Shown: positions 16,648 to 26,083 of the stretch, piece by piece
Layout of the letters: the number at the start of each line of letters is the position of its first letter
Numbering within the stretch: the stretch's first letter is position 1
From: Crystallibacter sulfonylureivorans_A
Lineage (GTDB): Bacteria > Actinomycetota > Actinomycetes > Actinomycetales > Micrococcaceae
Direction of reading: 5' to 3'
Length of the DNA: 64,000 bases
Assembly: GCF_047607445.1 (NCBI RefSeq)
Contig: NZ_JBLKRT010000017.1
Span: forward strand, 1 to 64,000
Program-made: the position numbers and the translations under genes
Notes under the pieces: generated by a model
Database searches by the model: none
Told to the model about the DNA's origin: nothing
Seen by the model: only the letters and a program-made list of their open reading frames with translations

Positions 16648-17295
16648 ATGGAACATCGCCATCAAGGCCATGCGGAGGACCCCGACGAGTTCTGGGAGTC
16701 CTTCTACGCCGAGCGGGACCAGATCTGGAGCGGCCGGCCCAACGCCATGCTGGTCCGCGAGCTCTCCGGCCTGCGGCCGGGCAAAGCGCTGGAGCTGGGC
16801 TGTGGCGAGGGCGCTGACGCCATCTGGCTCGCGGAACAAGGCTGGCAGGTTACCGGCCTGGACATGTCGGCGCTGGCGCTTCAACGGGCGGCCGAGCACG
16901 CCGCACAAGCCGGCGTTGCGGAACGGATTCACTGGCGGCGGCAGGATCTGGCGGATTGGGAAGCCGCGGAACAGTACGACCTGGTCTGCGCCCAGTTCCT
17001 CCACTCACCGGTCGAGCTTCCGCGGAACGCGATCCTCGCGTCGGGCGCCCGTGCAGTCTCCCCCGGCGGCCGACTGCTGATCGTCGGCCACGAATCGTTT
17101 CCGCCGTGGTCCAGGCATCCAGAGCCGGAGGAAGCTCTGCCTACCGCGGCCGAACTCGCCGCAGAGCTTGGGCTGGATGGTCCGGCCTGGACCTTGGAGA
17201 CGGTGGACTCGGTTGAGCGCGAAGTCACGGGACCGGACGGCGAAAGCGGCACGGTGACGGACAGCGTCCTGCGCGCCCGCCGGGTGGCTGCCTAG
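16648..17295 (+). CDS. Class I SAM-dependent methyltransferase
   Basis: A 215-residue methyltransferase. SAM-binding motif I is ALELGCGEGADAIWLAEQG (about 50-68), followed by VTGLDMSALALQRA, the acidic strand, and a later GGRLLIVGHESFP strand. It resembles the tellurite-resistance/thiopurine-like methyltransferases by domain. ATG 16648 has TGGAGGC just before it; the open frame extends to 16135 but runs across the divergent LLM gene. Acceptor molecule unknown. Confidence 0.85.
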   Translation: MEHRHQGHAEDPDEFWESFYAERDQIWSGRPNAMLVRELSGLRPGKALELGCGEGADAIWLAEQGWQVTGLDMSALALQRAAEHAAQAGVAERIHWRRQDLADWEAAEQYDLVCAQFLHSPVELPRNAILASGARAVSPGGRLLIVGHESFPPWSRHPEPEEALPTAAELAAELGLDGPAWTLETVDSVEREVTGPDGESGTVTDSVLRARRVAA

Positions 17296-17370
17296 CCCGC
17301 CAGCTTTCCCGTCCGGCTGCCCGGACGTGTCCTACAGCGGGCCCACACGACACCGGGTGTGTGGCAGCTC

Positions 17371-17559
17371 TTATCGGGCAGCGTGCTCAATGCTGCAATC
17401 GGTGCCGGGAAAGACCACACTCTCGTGGCCGTCGTCGAAACGAACGAAGTAGGGCGGGGCACCGCCATCACCTCGAACCTCGATGACTTCTCCGTGCCGG
17501 TCCGCCGACTCCACCGTCTTTCCCCTGATGACGATGCGGTCTCCGGGTGCTGCGATCAT
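17371..17559 (-). CDS. DUF1918 domain protein
   Basis: A 62-residue SH3-like small protein: MIAAPGDRIVIRGKTV at the start and HGEVIEVRGDGGAPPYFVRFDDGHESVVFPG in the middle are the DUF1918 signature, common in actinobacteria. No function is established. It stands alone between the methyltransferase and the thioesterase. Confidence 0.85.
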   Translation of the reverse strand: MIAAPGDRIVIRGKTVESADRHGEVIEVRGDGGAPPYFVRFDDGHESVVFPGTDCSIEHAAR

Positions 17560-17614
17560 GACCGCTCACCTCCCTCCTCCATAGCGTAGGGCAACGAGGT
17601 GACGGCGACCAGAG

Positions 17615-18166
17615 TCAGCGCACCCAGCGGTGCGGAGCAGGACGGCGGGTGCTGGGCAGCGCGTTGTTCTCCCGCCATTCATGCAGCCACTCGGGCAGCA
17701 CCAAGTCAGCCGGCGGCTGCTGGCCGGTTGCCGCAAAGATCTCCTCATTCGCGACCGGTCCCTGCTTCGATACCAGCCGCGTGGCAATGTAAGCGCGGGC
17801 ATAGATCTCACCGCGGGACACCATTCGCTGCTCGAAATAGATGGCGCGGTCGTCGAAGCCGATAATCCGGGTTTCAATGCTGTACTGCTGACCGAGGGTG
17901 AGCGACTTGCGGAAGGCAATGGTCTCCGCACTGACCACCGGGGACCAGCCCTTCCGGCGGAAAACGTCCCACACCCCGGCACGCACCATCAACTCGAAGC
18001 GCCCAAGGTCCATCAGCGAGAAGTACATCCCGTTGTTGACGTGCATGGCGATGTCGATGTCCGTGGGCAGCACGCGCAAGAGCAGCGAGGACGATTCCCA
18101 AATACCCAGTGCGGGCCGGCGGCGCGCTGTGACAAGCAGCAACAGGGTCCGGAAGATCAGGTGCAT
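17615..18166 (-). CDS. Acyl-CoA thioesterase-like hotdog protein
   Basis: A 183-residue hotdog-fold protein. The segment RVLPTDIDIAMHVNNGMYFSLMDLGRFELMVRAG matches the 4-hydroxybenzoyl-CoA thioesterase-like group, with the DID/HVNNG motif holding the presumed catalytic Asp and the helix that wraps the acyl chain. FRKSLTLGQQYSIETRIIGFDDRAIYFEQRM is the second conserved strand pair. Eukaryotic THEM6-like and bacterial relatives share this layout. Its 3' end overlaps no gene; substrate unknown. Confidence 0.8.
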   Translation of the reverse strand: MHLIFRTLLLLVTARRRPALGIWESSSLLLRVLPTDIDIAMHVNNGMYFSLMDLGRFELMVRAGVWDVFRRKGWSPVVSAETIAFRKSLTLGQQYSIETRIIGFDDRAIYFEQRMVSRGEIYARAYIATRLVSKQGPVANEEIFAATGQQPPADLVLPEWLHEWRENNALPSTRRPAPHRWVR

Positions 18167-18336
18167 GCCGTCATGCTACCCGCTGGTAACTTGGCTTCCC
18201 AGCACCGGTAAGGTGCTGTTTGCAGCGGCGGACCCGCAGGCGACGGACCGGAAGGAACGTACCTGTCCGCACTTGACCGACCACCAGGCCCCTGCCGCCA
18301 CCTCCCAGCCCCGCACATCGGGGCTAAACTTCTGCT

Positions 18337-19134
18337 GTGCAGAACATGAGCATCGTGAAGAAGCCCGGCTACGCCGTGGACTCCGTCGATCGCGCCTTGC
18401 AGCTGATCGTGCTCCTGCAGGAGCGGGACTGGCTGCGGATCACCGACGCGGCGACGGCGCTCAATGTGGCCCCCTCCACGGCGCACCGGCTCATGGCCAT
18501 GCTGGTATACCGGGGTTTTGCCCTGCAGGATGACCAGCGGCGGTACTGCGCCGGCCCCGCGCTGCGCTCCGACTCCTCGGCAGATCCTGCCCGGGCTGCC
18601 GTCTCCATCGCCCGTCCGCACTTGGAGGCGCTTGCCCTCTCCGTACGCGAAACCGTCAACCTCGTGGAACGCGTCGGCGTCACCGCCCGCTACCTGTTCA
18701 CTGCCGAGGGCCCGCAGTTGCTGCGGGTCGGAAACCGCACCGGCTCGGTGCTTCCGGCGCATCTTTCGTCCGGCGGCAAAGCCATCCTGGCCACGCTGCC
18801 GGCAGCGTCGGTCGCGCAGCTCTACACGGGCCGGCAGGCGCAAAAAACCGGCGCCAGCCTCGCAGCGGCGGAGCTGGAGAACCTGCAGCAGGAACTGGCG
18901 GAAGCGCGGGCGCGGGGATATGCCGTCAACCTCGGGCGTACGGAGGCGGATCTCGCAGCGGTTGGAGCACCCCTCGCCACCGCAGGCCGGGCTGCCGCGC
19001 TGGCCGTATCGATTAGTTCGCCCTTGTCACGCGGCGCCGAGATCCAGCGGAGGGAGGTCATCGCCGCCCTCCATGCCACTTGTCAGGCTGTGCTGCGCGA
19101 TCTTCAAGCGGAAGGCGCGCTGCCTGCCGCGTAG
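18337..19134 (+). CDS. IclR-family transcriptional regulator upstream of mobA
   Basis: 265 residues. The N-terminal winged helix (about 10-70) includes LRITDAATALNVAPSTAHRLMAMLVYRGF; the effector domain contains LSSGGKAILATLPAASV and EARARGYAVNLG. The frame opens with GTG 18337, and an ATG follows at 18346; either could be used. It precedes mobA on the same strand by 107 bp, so it probably controls 3-hydroxybenzoate oxidation, as an IclR regulator does for several aromatic hydroxylase genes. Confidence 0.87.
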   Translation: MQNMSIVKKPGYAVDSVDRALQLIVLLQERDWLRITDAATALNVAPSTAHRLMAMLVYRGFALQDDQRRYCAGPALRSDSSADPARAAVSIARPHLEALALSVRETVNLVERVGVTARYLFTAEGPQLLRVGNRTGSVLPAHLSSGGKAILATLPAASVAQLYTGRQAQKTGASLAAAELENLQQELAEARARGYAVNLGRTEADLAAVGAPLATAGRAAALAVSISSPLSRGAEIQRREVIAALHATCQAVLRDLQAEGALPAA

Positions 19135-19241
19135 CATTCTGCTGGACAGAAAACTCTTGGCCTATCCGTGGCGCCGGTCACTACGCTGTTATGCGACGAC
19201 CGAGCCGGGCAACACGGCCTGACAGAACCACCAGGAGCATC

Positions 19242-21161
19242 ATGCAGTTTTATCTCGACGGCTACCATCCAGGCGACCCCGAACTCCGGCCGGCTGCGGA
19301 CGGCCGCTCGGACCGCCAGGGCGAATTGCCGGCGGAGGTGGACGTTCTAGTAGTCGGCACTGGACCAGCCGGCGTTGTGCTGGCCGCCCAGCTGGCCGAA
19401 TTCCCGGGCATCACCACGCGTGTGGTGGAGCGGCGCGAAGGCCCGCTGGCACTGGGGCAGGCCGACGGGGTGGCCTGCCGAACGGTCGAAATGTTCAATG
19501 CCTTCGGCTTGGCCGAGCGCTTGGTCCGCGAAGGCTACTGGGTCAACGAAACCGTGTTCTGGCGGCCGGATGACCAAGACCGCTCACGGATCGTCCGCAG
19601 CGGACGGGTCCAGGATGTGGCCGACGGATTGTCCGAGTACCCGCACGTGATCGTCAACCAGGCCCGGATGCAGGACTATCTGCTGGAGCACATGCGCAAG
19701 TCCCCCAGCCGGCTGGAACCGGACTACGGCCTGGAAGTCACCGACGTCGAGGTCGACGGTTCAGGCGACTACCCGGTCCGGGTGACCATGCGCAGGAGCA
19801 AGGCCGACGCGCCGTCGGAAGAGGTAACCGTCCGTGCCAAGTATGTGGTGGGCTGCGACGGTGCCCGCAGCAGCGTCCGCCGGTCGATCGGCTTGGAACT
19901 GCGTGGCGACGCCCGCAACCATGCCTGGGGAGTCGCGGATGTTTTGGCCGTCACGGATTTCCCGGACGTCCGCTTCAAGGCCGCCATCCAGTCGGCGCAA
20001 GACGGCAACATCCTGCTGATCCCGCGCGAGGGCGGCTACCTGATCCGGTTGTACGTGGACTTGGGCGACCTCGACCCTGCCGACCGCGGCGCCCGACAGC
20101 GGTTCACTTCGGACATGATCATCGAAGCAGCACAGCGCATCCTGCACCCGTACACACTGGAGGTGAAGGACATCGCCTGGTGGTCGGTCTACGAAGTTGG
20201 CCAGCGCATCGCCGACCGGTTTGACGACGTCGAGCCGGACGAGCGCGGCCAGCGCACCCCGCGCGTCTTCATTGCCGGCGACGCCTGCCACACGCACAGC
20301 GCCAAGGCCGGCCAGGGCATGAACGTCTCCATGCAGGACGGCTTCAACCTGGGCTGGAAGCTCGCCGCCGTCCTGGAAGGCCGCAGCCCGGAGTCCCTGC
20401 TGGATACCTACTCGGCCGAGCGCCACGCCGTGGCCCAGGAACTGATCGACTTCGACATCCGCTGGTCCAAGACGGTCAGTTCCCGCCCGAAGGATCCGAA
20501 CCGGCCCGGTGACGAAGGCCTGGAACCGGCCGAGCTGGAACGGCAATTCGTGGAGGCCGGCCGCTTCACCGCTGGCTTCGCCACGGACTACGCGCCGTCA
20601 ATGATCACGGGCGAGGAAACCCACGAGCACTTGGCCAAAGGTTTCCCGATCGGCGAGCGGTTCCACTCGGCCCCGGTTGTCCGGTTGGCCGACGCCAAAC
20701 CGGTGGGGTTGGGCCACACTGCCCAGGCAGACGGACGCTGGCGGCTCTACGCCTTCGCCGACTCCGCCCACCCGGGTGCGGCGGACTCCCGGTTGGCCGG
20801 CCTGTGCCGGTTCCTGGCTGAGTCCGAAGATTCGCCCGTCCGGCGCTATACGCCCGCCGGAGCCGACGCCGATGCGGTCTTCGACGTCCGCGCCATCTTC
20901 CAGCAGGGGCACCGGGTGCTGGACGCCAACGACGTGCCGTCCTTCCTGTTCCCGCGGAAGGCTCCCCTTGGCCTGAAGGACTACGAGAAGGTCTTCAGTC
21001 CCGACCAGAAGCCCGGGGAAGACATTTTCGATCTGCGCGGCATCGACCGCCAGCAGGGCGCCTTGGTGGTGGTTCGGCCGGACCAGTATGTCGCCCACGT
21101 ACTGCCGCTCGACGGATACCAGGAACTCTCGGACTTCTTCGCCGGCATCCTGCAGGAGTAA
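19242..21161 (+). CDS. mobA: 3-hydroxybenzoate 4-monooxygenase
   Basis: A 639-residue flavoprotein hydroxylase that converts 3-hydroxybenzoate to protocatechuate with NADPH and O2. FAD motifs: VLVVGTGPAGVVLAAQLA (about 30-47), YVVGCDGARSSVRRSIGLEL (about 205), and FIAGDACHTHSAKAGQGMNVSMQD (about 343). The C-terminal thioredoxin-like domain carries GIDRQQGALVVVRPDQYVAHVLPL. Length and many segments (GQADGVACRT, RFHSAPVVRLADAKPV) match my memory of Comamonas MobA, so I prefer this to phenol 2-monooxygenase. ATG 19242 follows CCAGGAGCATC; the longer frame to 19080 overlaps the IclR gene and has no ribosome site. It is followed by a hairpin shared with the convergent gene. Confidence 0.88.
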   Translation: MQFYLDGYHPGDPELRPAADGRSDRQGELPAEVDVLVVGTGPAGVVLAAQLAEFPGITTRVVERREGPLALGQADGVACRTVEMFNAFGLAERLVREGYWVNETVFWRPDDQDRSRIVRSGRVQDVADGLSEYPHVIVNQARMQDYLLEHMRKSPSRLEPDYGLEVTDVEVDGSGDYPVRVTMRRSKADAPSEEVTVRAKYVVGCDGARSSVRRSIGLELRGDARNHAWGVADVLAVTDFPDVRFKAAIQSAQDGNILLIPREGGYLIRLYVDLGDLDPADRGARQRFTSDMIIEAAQRILHPYTLEVKDIAWWSVYEVGQRIADRFDDVEPDERGQRTPRVFIAGDACHTHSAKAGQGMNVSMQDGFNLGWKLAAVLEGRSPESLLDTYSAERHAVAQELIDFDIRWSKTVSSRPKDPNRPGDEGLEPAELERQFVEAGRFTAGFATDYAPSMITGEETHEHLAKGFPIGERFHSAPVVRLADAKPVGLGHTAQADGRWRLYAFADSAHPGAADSRLAGLCRFLAESEDSPVRRYTPAGADADAVFDVRAIFQQGHRVLDANDVPSFLFPRKAPLGLKDYEKVFSPDQKPGEDIFDLRGIDRQQGALVVVRPDQYVAHVLPLDGYQELSDFFAGILQE

Positions 21162-21179
21162 GGGAAACCGACGACAAAT

Positions 21180-21218
21180 GGCGGCGGACACGTACCCGCA
21201 GGTTCCATGTCCGCCGCC
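21180..21218. terminator. Hairpin between convergent mobA and carboxypeptidase genes
   Basis: Perfect 11-bp arms (21180-21190 GGCGGCGGACA; 21208-21218) with a 17-base loop, 18 bases after the mobA stop and 33 bases beyond the end of the convergent gene. It could act in both directions. Confidence 0.7.
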
Positions 21219-21251
21219 GTTAGTGTTGGCGCTGCCTAAGACTCACAATGC

Positions 21252-22481
21252 TCAGTCGGCAGAGTCGTCCCAGCCGTAATCCGGGTACTCGAAAAAGTCG
21301 TCACCGTCGAGCGTATCCACCTCGCCGGTGGCCATGGAATCAATGAGCGACTCCAGTCCGGTCTGGACCGTCTTCACCAGCATGCCCTTCATCTTCTGGC
21401 CGAAGGTATTCGACTGGCCCCGGACCTCAAAAAGGACCGTAGCCGACCCGTTCAAGGCGAACGCGGAGCGGCCTTGCCCGGCGTATTCACGTTCCTCCGG
21501 GTGAAGATAGCGGCCTACAGCTGCCAGCGGTGACTGGGAACCGTAGCTGTCCTTGATCCCGTCCGCCACCGCCAAGGCGTACCGCCTGGACTTATCTTGA
21601 TCAAGCAGCGGCCAGTCCTCCTTGTAGGCAGCACCGTCGTTGACACCCAGCGGCGGGTAATCCAAGGCCACCGAAATGTGCTTGCCGTCCTGCTCGCCTC
21701 CGGTCTGAACGTTACAGGGGCCCATGTGGTGTAGATCGACGACGGCGTCTACTTCGCCGAATTCTGCCCGCAGGTCAACATAGACGTCCCTGATGGCCTG
21801 GGATTCCGGAGCGAGGAAGAAGCCCGCATCTACCTGGCGTCCCGGCATGTCTTCCGGCTTCGGCACATAGTCCAGGTCCGGGTTGAAGTCCCGGTTCAAG
21901 TCAAAGCCGGGTACGTCGGTGCCGCCGCTGCCCGTCCGGTAGTACCAAGCAGGGGCGGACCCTTCAAGCTGCGGATGCAGGCGTTCCACTTCATCCCATG
22001 ACTGCACGTTGGTGCGGCGATTCAGTTCACCTCCATCCGGGTTCACCATGGGCATGGCAATCAGGGTGACTTCTTCCAGTGTCCGCTGGGTCTCAGCATC
22101 GTTGCTGGAGCCTAGCTTCTCGACGATCGCAAGGAGCGCTTCGGTTCCGGTCCGTTCATTGCCATGAATGGCGCTTTGGATGAGCAGCACGCGATTGCCG
22201 CTGCCGACGCGGGCGGCATAGAGGTCGCGGCCGAGGGAGGACTGGCCCACCACATCCACGTCCACGCGGCCGTTGCTTTTCTGTTCAATACGATCAAGTC
22301 GGGATCCGAGCTCCTCATAGCTGGTCCACCCGCTGAACTGCGGGGAGTCCGACGTCTTGCATATTCCGTGGCCAGGCACGTTGGCCTTTGCCGGTGCCGC
22401 TGTGGCCGGGACGGCGGTGACCATCGTGCATACCAACGCCGCTGCACCGATAGCGCCGAATAATCTGCTGGGATTGTTCAC
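21252..22481 (-). CDS. Secreted M14-family zinc carboxypeptidase
   Basis: 409 residues from GTG 22481, which has AGAGGAGAACCA in front; the frame extends to 22511 with no better site. Residues 1-30 (RLFGAIGAAALVCTMVTAVPATAAPA) are a Sec signal peptide with an AxA cleavage site. The zinc motif HxxE appears as SAIHGNERTGTEALL (about 125), and VDLHHMGP (about 248) supplies the third zinc His. The catalytic Glu is in TVLFEVRGQSN (about 360). Family M14 enzymes remove C-terminal residues from peptides or muropeptides. It starts a separate unit, with the BCCT terminator hairpin between. Confidence 0.88.
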   Translation of the reverse strand: MNNPSRLFGAIGAAALVCTMVTAVPATAAPAKANVPGHGICKTSDSPQFSGWTSYEELGSRLDRIEQKSNGRVDVDVVGQSSLGRDLYAARVGSGNRVLLIQSAIHGNERTGTEALLAIVEKLGSSNDAETQRTLEEVTLIAMPMVNPDGGELNRRTNVQSWDEVERLHPQLEGSAPAWYYRTGSGGTDVPGFDLNRDFNPDLDYVPKPEDMPGRQVDAGFFLAPESQAIRDVYVDLRAEFGEVDAVVDLHHMGPCNVQTGGEQDGKHISVALDYPPLGVNDGAAYKEDWPLLDQDKSRRYALAVADGIKDSYGSQSPLAAVGRYLHPEEREYAGQGRSAFALNGSATVLFEVRGQSNTFGQKMKGMLVKTVQTGLESLIDSMATGEVDTLDGDDFFEYPDYGWDDSAD

Positions 22482-22584
22482 TGGTTCTCCTCTGGCGAGT
22501 GATTGAGACAAGTCAACCGTTTACCCAGCAGGGGCGGTGGTCAAGAGACATCAGTCGGTTTCGGCGCGAGAGCAGCAAAGTAGC

Positions 22585-22620
22585 GGGGCGGGGCCGACGA
22601 ACATGCGCCAGCCCCGCCCC
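22585..22620 (-). terminator. Hairpin terminator after the BCCT transporter
   Basis: Perfect 10-bp arms GGGGCGGGGC (22585-22594) and its complement (22611-22620), 12 bases beyond the BCCT stop. Confidence 0.75.
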
Positions 22621-22632
22621 TCATTGCGTTAG

Positions 22633-24399
22633 CTACGGGTGGTGTCCGTGTTTCTTTCCGTCGCCTACGTCTTCGGGAAGGCCTCCGGCAGGATGGTTCG
22701 GTCCGCCCGAACCATTCGTGAACCGCGGCTCGTCCGCCTCCACCACCCGCATCTCCGACGTCGTGGTGGGCACCGCAAACGGCACGTTGCTGGGCACACT
22801 GACAGCGCCGCGCACCGGGCCCATTCGCCGTTGCCGCAACGGGTCCCGGCGCAGGTCCACGTACAGCGACACACACAGCCCGATGATGATCACCACGAAG
22901 GGCGTCGACGCCAAGATGGTGAACGTCTGCAGCGCGTCCAGTCCGCCGACGAACAACAGCACAGCGGCCACCGCTCCGGTGAGAATGCCCCAGATGATGA
23001 CCAGTGGCTTCCACGGTTCCTTGCGGCCGCGGGAGGACAGCGTTCCGAGCACCACGGCGCCCGCGTCAGCACCACTGACGAAGAACACCGCGGTCAGCAC
23101 CATCACCACGATCGCCGCGCCGATGAAGAACGGATAGTGCTGCAGCGTGGCAAAGAAGGCGGCCGCCTCGTCACCCGCCCCGGCGATGTCTTCGCCGCCG
23201 AGCTGCAGATACATGCCGGCTCCGCCGAAGATGGAGAACCAGATCACGCTGACTGCGGTGGGGACCAGCAGCACGCCGAGGACGAATTCCTTGATCGTCC
23301 GGCCGCGGGAAATCTTGGCGATGAATGTGCCCACGAAGGGCGTCCAGGAAATCCACCAGGCCCAGTAGAAGATGGTCCAGTTGGCCAGCCATTCGGTGCC
23401 GCCGAACACGGCCGAGTGGAAGCTCATCGGAACGAGGTTGGCCAGATAGTCACCGATCGAGGCGGGAATCAGGTCCAGGATGAAGACGGTGGGGCCGAGG
23501 ACGAACACGAACAACAGCAGGACTGCAGCCAGCACCATATTGGTGTTGCTCAGCCATTTGATGCCGCGGGAAACGCCGCTCGCCGCCGAGATCACCACGC
23601 CTACGGTGAGCACGCAGATGATCAGGATTGGTGCCGCTGCCCCCGGATTTTCCTCGAATTCGCCGGTCCGCAGCAGCGCCAGGCCGGCGGCAATCTGCAG
23701 TGCGCCAAGGCCCAGCGAGGTCGCCGAACCGAACTTGGTACAGATGATGGCCAGGATATCGATCGGCTTGCCCCAGCCCTTTTTCTCGATCCGCTCCTTG
23801 CCGAACAGCGCCTGGAAGGGCGAGCTCATCAGGTTGCCGCGGCCCATACGGTAGGTGGAATACGCAAGCGCCAGACCGACCACCGAGTAGATAGCCCACG
23901 GGTGCAGGCCCCAGTGGAAGAGCGTGTAGGCCATCGCATTGTTGGCCGCCTCGGGCGATCCAGGGGCAGCATCAACGAACGGAGGCGGCGAGGCCAGGTG
24001 CGTGACCGGTTCGTAAACGCCAAAGAACATCAGCCCGATGCCCATGCCCGCGCTGAACATCATGGCGATCCAGGACAGCGTGGAAAACTCGGTCGATTCC
24101 CCCTCGCGCGAGAGCGGAATATTGCCATACCGGCCAAAGGCCAGCACCAGCGAAAACGCCACAAAGCCAGTTGCCCCGAGAATGAACAGCCAGCCGAAGG
24201 TACTAGTCACCCATCCGAGAAGTGCTCCGGCTACTTCGGTAACCTGCTCCGTAAAGAAAATGCCTAGCAGGCAAACGACGACGATTATGCCGCCCGAAAC
24301 GAAGAGAACCGTCTTATCGACGGTTTGCCAGCCCCGCCGCCCGTCGTCCGATTCCTCGGAAACAGTCGGCAGAGGGCCAGTGAATTCGTTGCTCATCAT
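22633..24399 (-). CDS. BCCT-family betaine/choline/carnitine transporter
   Basis: A 588-residue sodium-coupled importer of quaternary amines with 12 membrane segments. The signatures GMGIGLMFFGVYEPVTHL (about 105) and the later WTIFYWAWWISWTPFVGTFIAKISRGRT (about 318-345) are the Trp-rich substrate-binding helix region of the BCCT family. A long hydrophilic C-terminus follows. ATG 24399 (followed directly by a second ATG) has GTGAGGACC upstream; the frame extends to 24522 but would overlap the divergent adenosyltransferase. Likely role: osmoprotectant (glycine betaine-type) uptake. Confidence 0.92.
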   Translation of the reverse strand: MMSNEFTGPLPTVSEESDDGRRGWQTVDKTVLFVSGGIIVVVCLLGIFFTEQVTEVAGALLGWVTSTFGWLFILGATGFVAFSLVLAFGRYGNIPLSREGESTEFSTLSWIAMMFSAGMGIGLMFFGVYEPVTHLASPPPFVDAAPGSPEAANNAMAYTLFHWGLHPWAIYSVVGLALAYSTYRMGRGNLMSSPFQALFGKERIEKKGWGKPIDILAIICTKFGSATSLGLGALQIAAGLALLRTGEFEENPGAAAPILIICVLTVGVVISAASGVSRGIKWLSNTNMVLAAVLLLFVFVLGPTVFILDLIPASIGDYLANLVPMSFHSAVFGGTEWLANWTIFYWAWWISWTPFVGTFIAKISRGRTIKEFVLGVLLVPTAVSVIWFSIFGGAGMYLQLGGEDIAGAGDEAAAFFATLQHYPFFIGAAIVVMVLTAVFFVSGADAGAVVLGTLSSRGRKEPWKPLVIIWGILTGAVAAVLLFVGGLDALQTFTILASTPFVVIIIGLCVSLYVDLRRDPLRQRRMGPVRGAVSVPSNVPFAVPTTTSEMRVVEADEPRFTNGSGGPNHPAGGLPEDVGDGKKHGHHP

Positions 24400-24490
24400 G
24401 GTCCTCACTATTGTCACCGGTTGGCGTTCCGCGGCCCCGGGCTTCCTGTGGCTCTTCGATGTCAAACGTCCCGTAAGTATAGTTGCAGGC

Positions 24491-25114
24491 ATGAATGAAC
24501 GTGGCGAATCAGTAGCGGACAACCAGCCGGAAACCGATCATTATGGGGACTCCGGCCGCACCGTGTTCGGCAGCCACGGCGAAGTGTCGAAGAACGATCT
24601 GCGGGTCGTTGCGCACGCCGAAGTGGATGCTGCGAACGCCGCCGTGGCGGTGGCCATGGCCGGCGGTGGACTGGCCGCCGAGGCCAACGCGATGCTCGTC
24701 AGCGTGCAGAACGACCTCTTTGATCTGATGGCTGACCTGCTGGTGCCGTACCCCAGCGACCTGCCGGTGGACGCGCGCATCATCCCGGAGCATGCGGAGC
24801 GGTTGGAACGCGCCATCGATCACTTTCGGCAGGAAGCCGATGATCTTAGCGGCATGCTCTTGCCCGGAGGCACGCTCTCCGCTGCCCTGCTCTATCAGGC
24901 CCGCACTACGGTGCGCCGGGCCGAACGAATGGTCTGGGCCGCCCTGGACGAACACGGCGACGTGATCAACCGCGAAACCGGACGCTACCTCAACCGGCTG
25001 TCGGGTCTGCTGTTCGTGATGGGCCGGGCGGCCAATGCCGAGCACGGGGACGTGATGTGGGTTCCGGATGCGTCCGTGCTGGGTGTCCTCGAGGAGCGCA
25101 CCGACACGGACTGA
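24491..25114 (+). CDS. PduO-type cob(I)alamin adenosyltransferase
   Basis: A 207-residue enzyme that adenosylates cob(I)alamin to make coenzyme B12. Family features: SKNDLRVVAHAEVDAANAAVAVA (ATP-binding N-terminal part), SVQNDLFDLMADLLVPYPSD (about 75-94), LPGGTLSAALLYQARTTVRRAER (about 125-147), and RYLNRLSGLLFVMGRAAN near 180. ATG 24491 is preceded by GTTGCAGGC, a weak site. It is divergent from the BCCT gene, with about 90 bases between starts. The longer open frame reaching back to 24038 lies on the opposite strand of the BCCT gene and is not credible. Confidence 0.9.
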   Translation: MNERGESVADNQPETDHYGDSGRTVFGSHGEVSKNDLRVVAHAEVDAANAAVAVAMAGGGLAAEANAMLVSVQNDLFDLMADLLVPYPSDLPVDARIIPEHAERLERAIDHFRQEADDLSGMLLPGGTLSAALLYQARTTVRRAERMVWAALDEHGDVINRETGRYLNRLSGLLFVMGRAANAEHGDVMWVPDASVLGVLEERTDTD

Positions 25115-25177
25115 CCGCACCGCTACGCATGGTGTAACCAGCATCACGGTCAGGTCGCTGGCCGGGTATCCTCTCCA

Positions 25178-25972
25178 GTGATGACGATCACCAGCGAGCC
25201 CGATCTCCGGCCCGGCGCCGAGCCGTCCGTGCGCACTTTGGCGCGCGGGCTGTCCGTGCTGAGCGTGTTCGACGACGGCGCTCCGTCCATGCGTGCCGCC
25301 GACGTCGCGGCGCGTGCCGGGCTGAACCGGGCGGCCACCGCCAGGGTGCTGCGGACGCTGGTCCATCTGGGCTATGTGCGTTGCCACGGGGAGAAGTTCG
25401 CACTGACCCATCAGGCGCTGGAGCTGGGCCACGGCTACCTGTCCGGCTCCCCCTTGGTGCTGGCCTCCCGCCAGAGCGTCGAATGGTTGACGAATGAATT
25501 CGACGAACCGTGCACGGTTGGCGTGCTGGTCGGCGGCGACGTCATCTGCATCGCGGCCACCCGGGTGCCCGGCATGATCCGCGCCGGGCTGACCGTCGGT
25601 GCCCGCATTCCGGCGCACGCATCGTCGATGGGAAAGGTGCTGATGGCCGGGCTGAGCGAGACCGATTTCGGCTCCGCCATGGACGCAAGCCAGTTCAGCC
25701 GGCTCACTGAGCAGACCATTGACAGCACCGAACGCTTCCGGCTGGAGATCGAGCAGGTGCGCAGGCAAGGCTATGCGGTCAATGACAGCGAACTGCAGTC
25801 CGGCCACCGCACCGTTTCGGTGCCGGTCAAGGACAAAGCCGGGGCGGTGGTCGCCGCCGTCGGCGTCAACATGCTGGCCAGCCCGGACACCCTGCACACG
25901 GCGACAGAGGCACATCTTCCGCTGCTCCGCCGTGCCGCCGAGCGCATCGCCGAAGGCTGCGCACCCGAATAG
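25178..25972 (+). CDS. IclR-family transcriptional regulator (PcaR/PobR-like)
   Basis: 264 residues. Winged helix about 20-80 (MRAADVAARAGLNRAATARVLRTLVHLGY); effector domain with IRAGLTVGARIPAHASSMGKVLMAGL (about 130-155) and RRQGYAVNDSELQSGHRTVSVPV (about 190-212), a pattern shared with PcaR/PobR regulators of aromatic acid genes. Starts available are GTG 25178 and ATG 25181. No divergent or downstream target gene on the same strand lies beside it, and the next gene is convergent, so its target is probably elsewhere. Confidence 0.87.
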   Translation: MMTITSEPDLRPGAEPSVRTLARGLSVLSVFDDGAPSMRAADVAARAGLNRAATARVLRTLVHLGYVRCHGEKFALTHQALELGHGYLSGSPLVLASRQSVEWLTNEFDEPCTVGVLVGGDVICIAATRVPGMIRAGLTVGARIPAHASSMGKVLMAGLSETDFGSAMDASQFSRLTEQTIDSTERFRLEIEQVRRQGYAVNDSELQSGHRTVSVPVKDKAGAVVAAVGVNMLASPDTLHTATEAHLPLLRRAAERIAEGCAPE

Positions 25973-26010
25973 CCGAGCGGATCGCCGAAGGCTGAGCTCC
26001 GGCATTACGG

Positions 26011-26066
26011 ACGACGGCGGCGCCAAAGGTGGGATGCGAATCCTCACCCGGGCACCGCCGTCGTCA
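26011..26066. terminator. Hairpin between convergent IclR and ABC exporter genes
   Basis: Outer arms GACGACGGCGG (26011-26021) and its complement (26056-26066) enclose an inner imperfect stem (AGGTGGGA / TCCTCACC). It lies 18 bases short of the ABC exporter stop and 38 bases after the IclR stop. It shares the GACGGCGG arm with other hairpins of the window. Confidence 0.65.
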
Positions 26067-26083
26067 TTCCCGTGGTTCAGCGG

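Noticed and set aside
24038..25114. A 358-residue form of the cobalamin adenosyltransferase
   Set aside because: The extra N-terminal part is antisense to the BCCT carrier. ATG 24491 gives the normal family length.
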